From: Sphingobacterium arenae | Lineage (GTDB): Bacteria; Bacteroidota; Bacteroidia; Sphingobacteriales; Sphingobacteriaceae | Reading direction: 5' to 3' | DNA: 64,000 nucleotides | NCBI RefSeq assembly: GCF_014692505.1 | Contig: NZ_JACNYK010000001.1 | Coordinates: forward strand, 629,922-693,921 | Shown here: positions 45,555 through 54,451 of the stretch, piece by piece | Layout of the letters: every line of letters starts with the position of its first letter | Numbering within the stretch: the stretch's first letter is position 1 | Position numbers and translations under genes: made by a program | The notes under the pieces: generated by a model | What the model saw: only the letters and a program-made list of their open reading frames with translations | What the model was told of the DNA's origin: nothing | Database searches by the model: none

Positions 45555-47444
45555 ATGAAAAGAATATTTCGATATATATACCTGTTCATCATGGGAATGA
45601 CAGTGTCTTCCTGCAACTATCTCGACATTGTGCCAGATAACGTGGGAACGTTAGAATATGCCTTTCGCAACCGTAACGAAGCCGAAAATTATTTATTTGG
45701 CTGTTATTCAACTATGCAGCGCCTCTCGGATGTAATATACAATCCCGGATTTACGACATCTGCCGAGGTGGTTTATCCGATATTGGAAACACAGTTTTTT
45801 AACGCATCAGGTTTCAATCTGATCCGGGGGACGCAGAATAGCAGTAGTCCGGTGCTTTCGCAGTGGGGCAATATGTACAAGGCTATTCGCCGTTGCAATA
45901 TCATGTTGGAAAATATTGATCAGCCAATCGATCTAAGAGAAGCTGAAAAACGGCGATGGATTGCGGAAACAAAATTTCTAAAAGCCTACTATCATTATTA
46001 TTTGATCCGGATGTACGGACCAATTATTCTGATAGACGAAAACAATCCTGTTGACGTGAGCATCGAACTAACCAAACGTAAACGCGCTACGCTAGATGAA
46101 TCCTTTACGTATGTCGTATCCTTGATGGATGAGGCGATACCGGATTTACCGCCGATTATCGAGAATAGAGCACAGGAATTTGGTCGTATCACCAAATTTA
46201 TCGCCATGGCTGTTAAAGCCGAAATGCTTGTATGGGCAGCTAGTCCATTATTTAACGGAAATCCGGACTATATCGGGTATCAAGATAAAGACGGAAGGGA
46301 GTTGTTCCCATCGGCATACGATCCGCAGAAATGGCGATTAGCAGCCGATGCTTGCAAGGAAGCTATTGAGGAATGTGAGGCACAGGGCTTACGACTATAT
46401 GATATATTACCGGTAAACGGTATTCGCAATGTTTCGGACGAATTGAAGGAGGTTCTTATTCTGCAGAATATCCTTACCCAACGATGGGAGGAGAATCCGG
46501 AATTGATTTGGTCATTGAACCATGGGTTCGATTATCAAGGCTACACCATTCCGAAACTGACAATGAATGCCGTCGGTATGTCAAACAGCTATCCGAGCAA
46601 CTGGGCAGTACCTTTTGTTACAACAGAATTGTTCTATACCCGTAATGGGGTGCCGATCAACGAAGATGTCTCGTGGGATTATGCCAACCGTTTTTCGGTA
46701 GCGGTAGGTAACGAAGCAAATCAACATTATATTAAACAAGGATATGAGACGGTGAAAGCGCATTTTGATCGTGAACGCCGCTTTTATGCTGCCTTAGGAT
46801 TTGATGGAGGCATCTGGTTTGGCAATGGACAGGTAGATGAGGAGACCGCTTATCACGTACAAGCCCGCGGTTTGCCGGCTATTGCCGGACCGAAAAGCTT
46901 GAATGCTACCAATATCACAGGATATTGGCCTAAAAAATTAACGAATTACCTGTCGGTTATGGATGTGAATTTCTCGGCAGAAGGTTTTCGTATACCGATG
47001 ATGCGGTTGGCAGGGCTTTATCTGCTGTATGCCGAAGCGTTGAACGAAGTCGAGAGCAGTCCAACCGAAGAAGTGTATGAATATATAGATCGCGTGCGGC
47101 ATCGGGCTGGCCTGGCGGGGGTACGGGAGGCCTGGTCTGCTTACGCACGAAGTCCGCAGAAAGCAACTAACAAAGACGGCATGCGTCAAATCATTCGCCA
47201 GGAACGTCGCATCGAACTGGCTTTTGAAGGGCAAAGCGGCTGGGACTTAAGGCGCTGGAAAGAATTGCAGGGGGTATTGGGACGACCGTTACAAGGATGG
47301 AGCGTGCAAGGAGAAACTGCAACGGATTATTATCGACCTGTTCCGGTCATTATACCTTCATTCAGTGTACGCGATTATTTGTGGCCACTGAATAATTATG
47401 ATGTGGTCGTTAATGAACACCTGAAACAAAACCCTTATTGGTAA
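45555..47444 (+). CDS. SusD/RagB family nutrient-binding outer-membrane lipoprotein (susD4)
   Basis: A 629-residue SusD-type protein paired with SusC4. The signal ends TVSSC-N (lipidated Cys20). Landmarks: ETKFLKAYYHYYLIRMYGPIIL, KAEMLVWAASPLFNGNPDY, MMRLAGLYLLYAEALNEV and RIELAFEGQSGWDLRRWKE. It is longer than SusD3 by about 90 residues. It should present the ligand to SusC4 and act with the two following surface lipoproteins. Confidence 0.95.
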   Translation: MKRIFRYIYLFIMGMTVSSCNYLDIVPDNVGTLEYAFRNRNEAENYLFGCYSTMQRLSDVIYNPGFTTSAEVVYPILETQFFNASGFNLIRGTQNSSSPVLSQWGNMYKAIRRCNIMLENIDQPIDLREAEKRRWIAETKFLKAYYHYYLIRMYGPIILIDENNPVDVSIELTKRKRATLDESFTYVVSLMDEAIPDLPPIIENRAQEFGRITKFIAMAVKAEMLVWAASPLFNGNPDYIGYQDKDGRELFPSAYDPQKWRLAADACKEAIEECEAQGLRLYDILPVNGIRNVSDELKEVLILQNILTQRWEENPELIWSLNHGFDYQGYTIPKLTMNAVGMSNSYPSNWAVPFVTTELFYTRNGVPINEDVSWDYANRFSVAVGNEANQHYIKQGYETVKAHFDRERRFYAALGFDGGIWFGNGQVDEETAYHVQARGLPAIAGPKSLNATNITGYWPKKLTNYLSVMDVNFSAEGFRIPMMRLAGLYLLYAEALNEVESSPTEEVYEYIDRVRHRAGLAGVREAWSAYARSPQKATNKDGMRQIIRQERRIELAFEGQSGWDLRRWKELQGVLGRPLQGWSVQGETATDYYRPVPVIIPSFSVRDYLWPLNNYDVVVNEHLKQNPYW

Positions 47445-47474
47445 GACAAGATGGACAGTTTAATATGTAACGAG

Positions 47475-48713
47475 ATGAAAAAGAATAAACAAATAAATAG
47501 AAATATACCGACTTACATGATGCCTTTCGTTTTGTTTATCGCCTTATTTGTGGGAGCGTGTAAAGAAAGTGAATCGCCTGTGGAAATCATTTCGAATGAT
47601 ATGACGAAGCCGGAGATGGTGACCGATGTGCATGTTGAAAATCTGAATGGCGCCGCCAAGATTACGTATAAGTTGCCGAACTCCAAGAATTTGCTGTATG
47701 TGTTGGCGCGTTATTCGATTAATGATGATCATGTTCGTGAAGCGAAAACCAGTTATTATCAAGATACCATTCTGGTGGAAGGATTCGCCCGCGAAGGGGA
47801 ATATGAAGTCTCCTTATATGCGGTGAGTCGTGCGAATGTCCTTTCGGATCCAGTCGTCGTCAAGGTGCAACCTAAGACCCCGAATTATATCCTGATCAAC
47901 GAAGGGCTAGAAATTTCGCCGGACTTTGGAGGAGCTAACTTTGCGGGTGTTAATCCAAATGGTGCTCCCATATCGATCCATTTACTCGCATTTGATGATG
48001 CCACTAATTCTTTTAAGGAGCGGGATCCGATTTATATTCACACCAATACCATCGATGTTTCAGTGCGGGGATTTGAACCTACGGAACGGCAGTTTGGTGT
48101 GTATACGTCAGATCGCTACGGCAACAAGTCCGAAATCCGCTATACTTCATTGATACCGTTGTTTGAGACACAATTGGATAAAAAGAAGTTTTTCGTTTAT
48201 CCATTGCCAACGGATGCTCCTGTTTGGGGTGATTGGGATTTACGGAATTTCTTTGACGGAAGCTTGACGGGTAATGGGTGGCATACCACAACAGCGCCGT
48301 TGACGGCCGGCACATTCGGATTGGGCCAAACGGCCAAGATTAGCCGCTTTATTTTTTATCCCAGAATACAGGATAATATGTATACCTATCAAAATGCCAA
48401 GGAAATCACGATATGGGGTTCCAACGTGGATAATCCACCAGATGCAAATTTGCCGAGAATGTCAGAACCGGGAACAGTTGTCGGCGACTGGGTGAATATG
48501 GGTAATTTTAGCCATCCTAATCCGCCATCAGGGTTACCGCCTACGCAAGCTAATGCTGCGGATAATGCATTTGCTGCCGCTGGCATAGATTTTAGTATGC
48601 CTAGTGCGGCTCCAGCTGTAAAATACATTCGTTTTGTATGTACCCAGACCTGGGGTGGACTCAATTATATCAATGCGATGGAGATTACCTTTTTTGGCAG
48701 TCCGGAAGAATAA
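47475..48713 (+). CDS. Surface lipoprotein of the DUF4959/DUF5126/DUF5000 type
   Basis: A 412-residue protein, probably a surface glycan-binding protein. The ATG at 47475 gives the basic start MKKNKQ and a lipobox LFVGAC-K (Cys29); an ATG 24 bp upstream is possible. Two fibronectin-like beta modules come first (MVTDVHVENLNGAAKITYKLP and the following segment to about residue 210). The C-terminal 170 residues form a discoidin-like (DUF5000) domain with FFDGSLTGNGWHT, EITIWGSN and VKYIRFVCTQTWGG. Its place directly after SusC4-SusD4 equals that of SusE/SusF. The ligand is unknown. Confidence 0.87.
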   Translation: MKKNKQINRNIPTYMMPFVLFIALFVGACKESESPVEIISNDMTKPEMVTDVHVENLNGAAKITYKLPNSKNLLYVLARYSINDDHVREAKTSYYQDTILVEGFAREGEYEVSLYAVSRANVLSDPVVVKVQPKTPNYILINEGLEISPDFGGANFAGVNPNGAPISIHLLAFDDATNSFKERDPIYIHTNTIDVSVRGFEPTERQFGVYTSDRYGNKSEIRYTSLIPLFETQLDKKKFFVYPLPTDAPVWGDWDLRNFFDGSLTGNGWHTTTAPLTAGTFGLGQTAKISRFIFYPRIQDNMYTYQNAKEITIWGSNVDNPPDANLPRMSEPGTVVGDWVNMGNFSHPNPPSGLPPTQANAADNAFAAAGIDFSMPSAAPAVKYIRFVCTQTWGGLNYINAMEITFFGSPEE

Positions 48714-48733
48714 TGAATATTTTCAATTAGACG

Positions 48734-48867
48734 AATATGAAATATCCATGATTACAAAATATAAACGCGGATGACCGCGGAGCAGCATACACACTAATTC
48801 GTAATAAAAACGTGTATAATATAACTGGATATTCCATATGACCATTAAAAAAACAAGTTATATACAT
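48734..48867 (+). promoter_or_regulatory. Hairpin-plus-tail 5'-UTR module (copy D)
   Basis: The arms AATATGAAATATCCA (48734-48748) and TGGATATTCCATATG (48826-48840) pair at 13 of 15 positions. Inside are two further hairpins: CGCGG/CCGCG (48766-48779) and ATACAC/GTGTAT (48787-48817). After the right arm a 27-nt A-rich tail (ACCATTAAAAAAACAAG, then TTATATACAT) leads exactly to the ATG at 48868. Relative to copy B an A-T pair replaces a G-C pair in the stem. Confidence 0.68.
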
Positions 48868-50079
48868 ATGAAACATTTGATTTATATACTCCTTGCTTTT
48901 AGTTTATTGATAGCCTGGGTAGGTTGTGAAAAATACGCAGATGATTATAAGCAATATTTAGATGATAAGGAGATTACGTATCCGGGTTTAGCCCGGGATG
49001 TCCGATCTCAGGCGGGATACCTCCGGGCTGTATTGGTTTGGAACCCTAGCCCGGATCCCAATATTGATCACTATATGGTGTATTGGAACAATAACAACAA
49101 TTCGCAGCGTGTGGAAGCTACCACCCACAGTCCTTCGGACAGTATCGTTGTTTCCATTCCCAATTTGGAAGAATATGTCTATAGCTTCACCATCGTTGCT
49201 TACGATAGCGAGGGAAATGTGTCGGTCGGACAGGAACTGAACAACGTACGTGTATACGGAGAAACTTATCGGGCTGTATTACAAAATAGGGCTTATCGCC
49301 TGTCTGATCCTTATGAAACGTATGAAGACGGTTTTCTGAAACTGTTTTTCAACGCACCTGATACATTGAATACGGGCACGCAGATTAAATATACAAACAG
49401 AGACGAGCAGGAAAAGATGGTCGTTTTATTACCAGGCGATAACGATATCACCATACCCGATTTTAAGTTTGGAACGACCTTGCAATACCGATCTGGCTAT
49501 GTGCCAGAACCGAACGCGGCGGATACCTTATATACGTTGTCTTGGGAAACGTTTCCCGCGATTGTACACATCGTGGAGGCAGACAAATCGCTGTTTCAAC
49601 CTTGGTACCTGCCAAATGATGCAGGAGATGCTTGGGGCTGGGTATTGCCCAATCTATGGAACGGCAATACGACCAGCGATCAAGGTTTCCATACCGATGG
49701 GATAGGTATGCCGATTTCCTTTTCATTGGATATGGGAGCGGAATCTGCGCTTACGAGTGTGCGGTTCTGGCAGCGCTATTCCGCCCGCTATAACGATGGC
49801 AATCCAAAACAATTTGAAGTATGGGGAAGCAACGACCCGGCGTCGGATGGCAGTTGGGATTCCTGGACCAAACTCGGTACATTTACGAATGTTAAACCAT
49901 CAGGCTTGCCGGGAGGACAAAATTCGGATATCGATAATACCACCGCGGCGGCCGGAGAGCTGTATGAGTTCAGTGAACCGACTGCTCCTGTACGTTACTT
50001 GCGTTTTCGTGTTTTGGAAGTATGGAATGGTGATTACCTTCATCTATCGCAGCTTTCGGTATATAAACTAGGAGAATAA
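48868..50079 (+). CDS. Surface lipoprotein of the DUF4998 type with discoidin-like C-terminus
   Basis: A 403-residue lipoprotein. The ATG at 48868 is chosen because it begins a clean signal peptide with lipobox AWVGC-E (Cys20). An in-frame ATG at 48838 lies inside the repeated hairpin module. The N-terminal part is a fibronectin-like DUF4998 module (AVLVWNPSPDPNIDHYMVYW, YVYSFTIVAYDSEGN). The C-terminal 160 residues are discoidin-like (FSLDMGAESALTSVRFWQR, KQFEVWGSNDP, VRYLRFRVLEVWNGDY) and resemble the end of the preceding protein. It is probably a second surface glycan-binding protein of the SusCD4 system. Confidence 0.86.
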   Translation: MKHLIYILLAFSLLIAWVGCEKYADDYKQYLDDKEITYPGLARDVRSQAGYLRAVLVWNPSPDPNIDHYMVYWNNNNNSQRVEATTHSPSDSIVVSIPNLEEYVYSFTIVAYDSEGNVSVGQELNNVRVYGETYRAVLQNRAYRLSDPYETYEDGFLKLFFNAPDTLNTGTQIKYTNRDEQEKMVVLLPGDNDITIPDFKFGTTLQYRSGYVPEPNAADTLYTLSWETFPAIVHIVEADKSLFQPWYLPNDAGDAWGWVLPNLWNGNTTSDQGFHTDGIGMPISFSLDMGAESALTSVRFWQRYSARYNDGNPKQFEVWGSNDPASDGSWDSWTKLGTFTNVKPSGLPGGQNSDIDNTTAAAGELYEFSEPTAPVRYLRFRVLEVWNGDYLHLSQLSVYKLGE

Positions 50080-50140
50080 ATAGGAGGTGTTTCTGCCTTA
50101 CAAACTCATTACGAATACAAAAACAGATTAATCATTATAT

Positions 50141-52492
50141 ATGTTAGTTCCAATCAAGAATTTATTTTTCGCGGTTTTGTTTTTTCTATCTGCGATTTGT
50201 CCGTTGGCAGTTTTTGCAAAGAAAAATAATAATCCCAACGTATTATGGTACGATGCACCGGCCAATCAATGGGAGGAGACACTACCTCTCGGCAATGGTC
50301 GATTAGGGATGATGCCGGATGGCGGGGTGACGAAAGAATCTATCGTTTTAAATGATATTACCCTATGGTCCGGTTCACCACAAGATGCTAATAACTACGA
50401 AGCACACAAGTACCTGCCAGAAATACGTCGGTTGTTAAAAGAAGGAAAAAACGATGAAGCGCAGCAGCTGATCAGCCAACATTTTGTGTGTAAAGGGCCC
50501 GGTTCTGGTGGCCCGCAATGGGGAAAATACCAAGTGCTGGGTTTTTTGGATCTGGCATTTGAATACCCCGGGGCAAAGGTGGCTACGATGGAGAATTATC
50601 GCCGCAGTCTGGATATCGACAATGCCGTAGCTAATAGTACTTTCGAAATAAATGGTGTTACTTATAAACGTGAATACTTTACGGCATTTGGGACGGATGT
50701 AGGTGTTATTCGCTTGTCGGCTAGTGTGCCGGGAAAATTAAATCTTAAAATTTCTATGCATCGGCCGGAGCGGGGCGATACCAAGGTGGTCGGGGAAGAA
50801 TTGCAATTAGCCGGACAGTTGGACAATGGTACTGACGGGAACGGCATGCAGTATATCGCCCGGGTGCGGGCATTGCTCGATGGGGGGATCCAAACGAGCA
50901 CACCGGATGAATTGGTCATTCGTGGTGCAACCTCTGTTATCTTGTTAATGTCGGCAGGTACGGATTTCCGAGGGGACAATTATCTGGCGACGACGGCCAA
51001 GCTGTTACAAGGCGCTATGGATACACCTTATGAAAGTCTGAAAAAACAACACCAAGCGGATTACCAGAAACTTTTTAACCGTTTGCAGCTTGATTTAGGA
51101 AAGGGAAGAATGGACATTTCAACCGATCGACGCCTAGAGGAATTCCAGCAGCATCCGGAACGGGATCGCGGATTACCGGCATTGTTTTTCCAATTCGGGC
51201 GGTATTTAAGTATCAGCAGTACGCGGATAGGTTTACTTCCGCCAAATCTTCAAGGACTTTGGGCAAACCAGATTCACACACCTTGGAATGGCGATTACCA
51301 TCTGGATGTTAATGTGCAAATGAATCACTGGCATTTGGGTGCTGCTAATCTCAGTGAGCTGCATCTTCCGCTGGTGGAATTGGTACGTGGTTTGGTGGAA
51401 CCGGGTCAACGTACAGCAAAGGCGTACTATAACGCCGAGGGGTGGGTGGCACACGTTATTACCAATATATGGGGGTTTACCGAGCCCGGTGAAAGCGCTT
51501 CCTGGGGCATTGCTAATGCGGGTTCCGGTTGGTTGTGTAACAACTTATGGGAACATTACGCCTTTACGGGGGATAAAGACTATTTACGCGATATTTACCC
51601 CATTCTGAAAGGATCAGCACAATTTTACAACAGTGCGCTGATGGAAGATCCCAAGACCGGCTGGTTGGTAACAGGACCGTCGGTATCACCAGAAAATACA
51701 TTTTACATGCCCGATGGCAAGACACATACCAATGTCGCTATGGGACCTACTATTGATCATCAGATTACACGGGAGCTTTTCACGAATGTTATTGAAGCGG
51801 CAACACTTCTTGGATTGGATAAAGATTTTAGCGATACGCTCCGTACGAAACTGGAACGTATTCCGCCCCCGGGCAGGATTGGGTCAGACGGACGTCTCTT
51901 GGAGTGGCTGGAGGAACACAAGGAGGTGGATCTACAGCACCGGCATATCTCCCATTTATATGGGGTGTTCCCGGCGGATCTTATTTCACCCTTTAAGACA
52001 CCAGAGCTCGCCGAAGCATCCAAAAAATCATTGGAGGTGCGCGGTGATGATGGTCCTAGTTGGGCCATTGCCTATAAGCAAATCTTTTGGGCTCGTCTGT
52101 TGGACGGTAACCGGGCTTATAAGTTGCTCATGCAATTACTAACCCCCACTCGAGAAACGCATATCAACTACGGCGCAGGGGGTGGTACCTATCCCAATCT
52201 ATTTACTGCGGGGCCTCCCATGCAGATCGATGGGAATTTTGGTGCAACAGCCGCCATTGCAGAGATGTTGCTGCAAAGTCACAACGGGATGATTGATTTA
52301 TTACCGGCGTTGCCGGATACGTGGAAAGAAAGCGGGGAGGTTAGGGGATTCCGCGCTCGTGGAAATTTCACAGTCGATATGAAATGGAAAGATGGAAAAG
52401 TAACGTATTATCGTATTTCATCTCCAAAACCGACGAAAGTTAAGGTCAAGGTCAATGGAGAAATGAAAGAAATTACTAGTAAACGTATATAG
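50141..52492 (+). CDS. GH95 glycoside hydrolase (alpha-L-fucosidase/alpha-L-galactosidase)
   Basis: A 783-residue GH95 enzyme with a signal peptide ending LAVFA-K (about residue 26). The N-terminal beta domain contains WEETLPLGNGRLGMM and NDITLWSG. The (alpha/alpha)6 barrel has VNVQMNHWHLG (catalytic Asn region), GPSVSPENTF (general acid Glu) and MQIDGNFGATAAIAEML (Asp that works with Asn). All key residues are present. The family removes alpha-1,2-linked L-fucose, or L-galactose, by inversion. It closes the SusCD4 operon and ends convergent with the next gene. Length and motifs are normal. Confidence 0.94.
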   Translation: MLVPIKNLFFAVLFFLSAICPLAVFAKKNNNPNVLWYDAPANQWEETLPLGNGRLGMMPDGGVTKESIVLNDITLWSGSPQDANNYEAHKYLPEIRRLLKEGKNDEAQQLISQHFVCKGPGSGGPQWGKYQVLGFLDLAFEYPGAKVATMENYRRSLDIDNAVANSTFEINGVTYKREYFTAFGTDVGVIRLSASVPGKLNLKISMHRPERGDTKVVGEELQLAGQLDNGTDGNGMQYIARVRALLDGGIQTSTPDELVIRGATSVILLMSAGTDFRGDNYLATTAKLLQGAMDTPYESLKKQHQADYQKLFNRLQLDLGKGRMDISTDRRLEEFQQHPERDRGLPALFFQFGRYLSISSTRIGLLPPNLQGLWANQIHTPWNGDYHLDVNVQMNHWHLGAANLSELHLPLVELVRGLVEPGQRTAKAYYNAEGWVAHVITNIWGFTEPGESASWGIANAGSGWLCNNLWEHYAFTGDKDYLRDIYPILKGSAQFYNSALMEDPKTGWLVTGPSVSPENTFYMPDGKTHTNVAMGPTIDHQITRELFTNVIEAATLLGLDKDFSDTLRTKLERIPPPGRIGSDGRLLEWLEEHKEVDLQHRHISHLYGVFPADLISPFKTPELAEASKKSLEVRGDDGPSWAIAYKQIFWARLLDGNRAYKLLMQLLTPTRETHINYGAGGGTYPNLFTAGPPMQIDGNFGATAAIAEMLLQSHNGMIDLLPALPDTWKESGEVRGFRARGNFTVDMKWKDGKVTYYRISSPKPTKVKVKVNGEMKEITSKRI

Positions 52493-52507
52493 GTAATGTC
52501 AGCATGC

Positions 52508-53053
52508 TTAAGTTAAATTATGCTCCATTGTAAAGACCGTCATTTCCTCCATCGGAGCTTGCAGATCAAACTGTAGATCTTCGTGAAGTTTTGCAAACTT
52601 GGCGGTTGTCGTTTTAATACGGGCTCGTACGTAATCGTGCAACTTGGAAGCACTATGAACCGCTGATTTTTCAAACAGACGCGGAAACCGTGTGAAAGCC
52701 TGATTTAAGATATAGATCCGGCAATCCACCTCGCTATATTTGTCTTTCGTGATCTTTTCATGTTCGTTGATCATGCCGCTAGCTTGCCGTATCAGACTTT
52801 GAAGTTCTTTGTAATTACTGTATACAGGGATGTTCTTGACAGAATTTCTGCTTTCGACAAAGAGAGCGGCCAGTCTTTCTTTGAGTTTCTCGATGCGGTC
52901 TTCGAGATCGATTTGGTCTTCTAAAAGTTGAAAGTGGAGCTGTTTCATCAACATTTTATCTTTGCCGACTAAACGCACGAGTAACTTATCCTTTTCCTTT
53001 TGGGGAAGATTTAAGACGGCCTCCTTTAATTCGGGTTGCTTATGTAACGACAT
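52508..53053 (-). CDS. Conserved helical hypothetical protein
   Basis: A 181-residue protein that I do not recognise by name. It has no signal peptide or membrane segment. The sequence is strongly charged and helical, with a probable coiled coil at about residues 45-75 (LLEDQIDLEDRIEKLKERLA) and a basic helix near 135-155 (VRARIKTTTAKFAKLHEDL). It is probably a cytoplasmic protein of lineage-specific distribution. It stands alone, ends convergent with the GH95 gene and is divergent from the AraC gene at 53157. Nothing links it to the sugar locus. Confidence 0.7.
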   Translation of the reverse strand: MSLHKQPELKEAVLNLPQKEKDKLLVRLVGKDKMLMKQLHFQLLEDQIDLEDRIEKLKERLAALFVESRNSVKNIPVYSNYKELQSLIRQASGMINEHEKITKDKYSEVDCRIYILNQAFTRFPRLFEKSAVHSASKLHDYVRARIKTTTAKFAKLHEDLQFDLQAPMEEMTVFTMEHNLT

Positions 53054-53124
53054 GACGTGAAGTTAAAAATAATTATTTAACTTCTTACAAGTAAAAAATA
53101 CCATTACCTCCCTTTTTTCTACCA

Positions 53125-53153
53125 TTGTTTGTGGATATATCTCTGTATCTTTG
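53125..53153 (+). promoter_or_regulatory. Promoter in front of the second AraC gene
   Basis: TTG at 53125-53127 and TATCTTTG at 53146-53153, 18 bp apart, approximate the Bacteroidota TTTG/TAnnTTTG promoter. The -7 box ends only 3 bp before the first plausible ATG (53157), which would make the mRNA leaderless or even push the true start to the ATG at 53220. Confidence 0.5.
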
Positions 53154-53156
53154 TGT

Positions 53157-54011
53157 ATGATTTCGAAAGTGCCTATCATAGAGCAATGTACAGTGTCGAC
53201 AAACTTTCGACGAGGTGTTATGATAGAGGGTTTGGCGGGTTATTTAGAGCGGAATAAGAATCTTGTTTTTCCACATAGACATAATTTTTACCATTTGTTG
53301 TGGTTTACGCAGGGTGGAGGAACGCATACAATCGACTTTGAAACCTTTGAGGTTGTGCCGTGGCAGATTTACTTTATGTCACCCGGGCAAATCCATACCT
53401 GGTCTTTTATCGGAGAAATGGACGGTTATGTGGTTAATTTCGACGCCGATTTTTTTAAAACCTTTTTGCTCCAGCCAGATTACATCACGCTATTTTCCTT
53501 TTTTTCCGGTTTGGTTCAGGACGAGGTTTTTGTGGTGCAGGAAAAGGAACGCGGTATAATAGAGGAAATATTTAAACGCTTACAAAGTTATGCGGACGAT
53601 ATGGATTTTGCCCGTATTTCGCTTTTGTATATTTTTCATCTGCTTGAACAACAACGTGATCGATCAACAGTATTGCAGGATGATACGTACAATCATACGC
53701 TGTTGCGTAACTTTCTGAATTTGATCGAATCCAATTTTAGAACCTTACGGTTACCCAAAGAGTACGCAGCCCTACTTTATATCACACCCAATCATCTTAA
53801 TGCCTTATGCCGAGAAGTGCTGGGGACATCGGCAGGAGATGTTATCCGTAAGCGTGTGTTGTTGGAAGCAAAACGTTTATTGGTAATTAGGGATTACGGG
53901 ATATCCGAGATCGCTTATGAACTCAACTTTAACGATAACTCTTATTTCACAAAATTTTTTAAAAAGGGTGTTGGCATGACGCCAGAAGAATTTAGAAGAA
54001 AACATATTTAA
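53157..54011 (+). CDS. AraC family transcriptional regulator
   Basis: A regulator of 284 residues if started at 53157. The N-terminal cupin domain has LVFPHRHNFYHLLWFTQGGGTHTIDF and IYFMSPGQIHTW. The C-terminal double helix-turn-helix has YAALLYITPNHLNALCREVLGTSAGD and ISEIAYELNFNDNSYFTKFFKKGVGMTPEEFR. The start is uncertain, because the promoter -7 box immediately precedes it; an ATG at 53220 would give 263 residues but would cut into the conserved start of the sensor domain. Target genes are not evident: the neighbours are DUF983 and galE. It differs from the AraC at 33382. Confidence 0.88.
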   Translation: MISKVPIIEQCTVSTNFRRGVMIEGLAGYLERNKNLVFPHRHNFYHLLWFTQGGGTHTIDFETFEVVPWQIYFMSPGQIHTWSFIGEMDGYVVNFDADFFKTFLLQPDYITLFSFFSGLVQDEVFVVQEKERGIIEEIFKRLQSYADDMDFARISLLYIFHLLEQQRDRSTVLQDDTYNHTLLRNFLNLIESNFRTLRLPKEYAALLYITPNHLNALCREVLGTSAGDVIRKRVLLEAKRLLVIRDYGISEIAYELNFNDNSYFTKFFKKGVGMTPEEFRRKHI

Positions 54012-54025
54012 TTCGTATAATAAAA

Positions 54026-54442
54026 ATGGAAAACAATATTACCTACACAATCAGTCCATTGAAAGCTGCGCGGGAATGTAAATGTCCCCGATGCCGAACC
54101 GGTAAAATGTTTGGAGCCGGTACATTCAGCCTGAGGCAGAAAATGAATAAAAATTGCCCACATTGTGGATTCAAGTTTGAAATAGAACCCGGTTTTTTTT
54201 ATGTTGCTATGTTCGTTAGCTACGCATTGAGTGTTGCCCAATTTATAGCTGTTTGTATAGCAACATATGTGCTGTCCGGAGGATCGGAATCACCTTGGGT
54301 GTATTTAACAGCTTGTATGTTAACCGCAGTGGTCTTGGCAGGCTTTAATTTCCGATACGCCCGAGTTATCCAATTGTATTGGTTGGCACCCAGTGTGAAC
54401 TTTAATGAAAAATACTATGGAGACGCCTATAAGAAATCATAG
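54026..54442 (+). CDS. DUF983 family zinc-ribbon membrane protein
   Basis: A 138-residue protein. Two cysteine pairs, CPRC near residues 20-23 and CPHC at 44-47, form a probable zinc ribbon. Two membrane helices follow (about 57-80, FYVAMFVSYALSVAQFIAV, and about 90-112, YLTACMLTAVVLAGF). This is the DUF983 layout, of unknown function. It lies 14 bp after the AraC gene, so the two may be co-transcribed. A hairpin overlaps its last codons. Confidence 0.87.
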   Translation: MENNITYTISPLKAARECKCPRCRTGKMFGAGTFSLRQKMNKNCPHCGFKFEIEPGFFYVAMFVSYALSVAQFIAVCIATYVLSGGSESPWVYLTACMLTAVVLAGFNFRYARVIQLYWLAPSVNFNEKYYGDAYKKS

Positions 54443-54447
54443 GCGTC
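54422..54447. terminator. Hairpin between convergent DUF983 gene and galE
   Basis: GACGCCTAT (54422-54430) pairs perfectly with ATAGGCGTC (54439-54447) around an 8-nt loop. It covers the stop codon of the DUF983 gene and lies 4 bp from the galE stop. No T-run follows, so it is only a candidate bidirectional terminator. Confidence 0.45.
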
Positions 54448-54451
54448 GATG

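Noticed and set aside
48838..48867. ATG at 48838 as start of the DUF4998 lipoprotein
   Set aside because: It lies inside the repeated hairpin module, and the extra residues are encoded by the conserved tail. The ATG at 48868 begins a clean lipoprotein signal.
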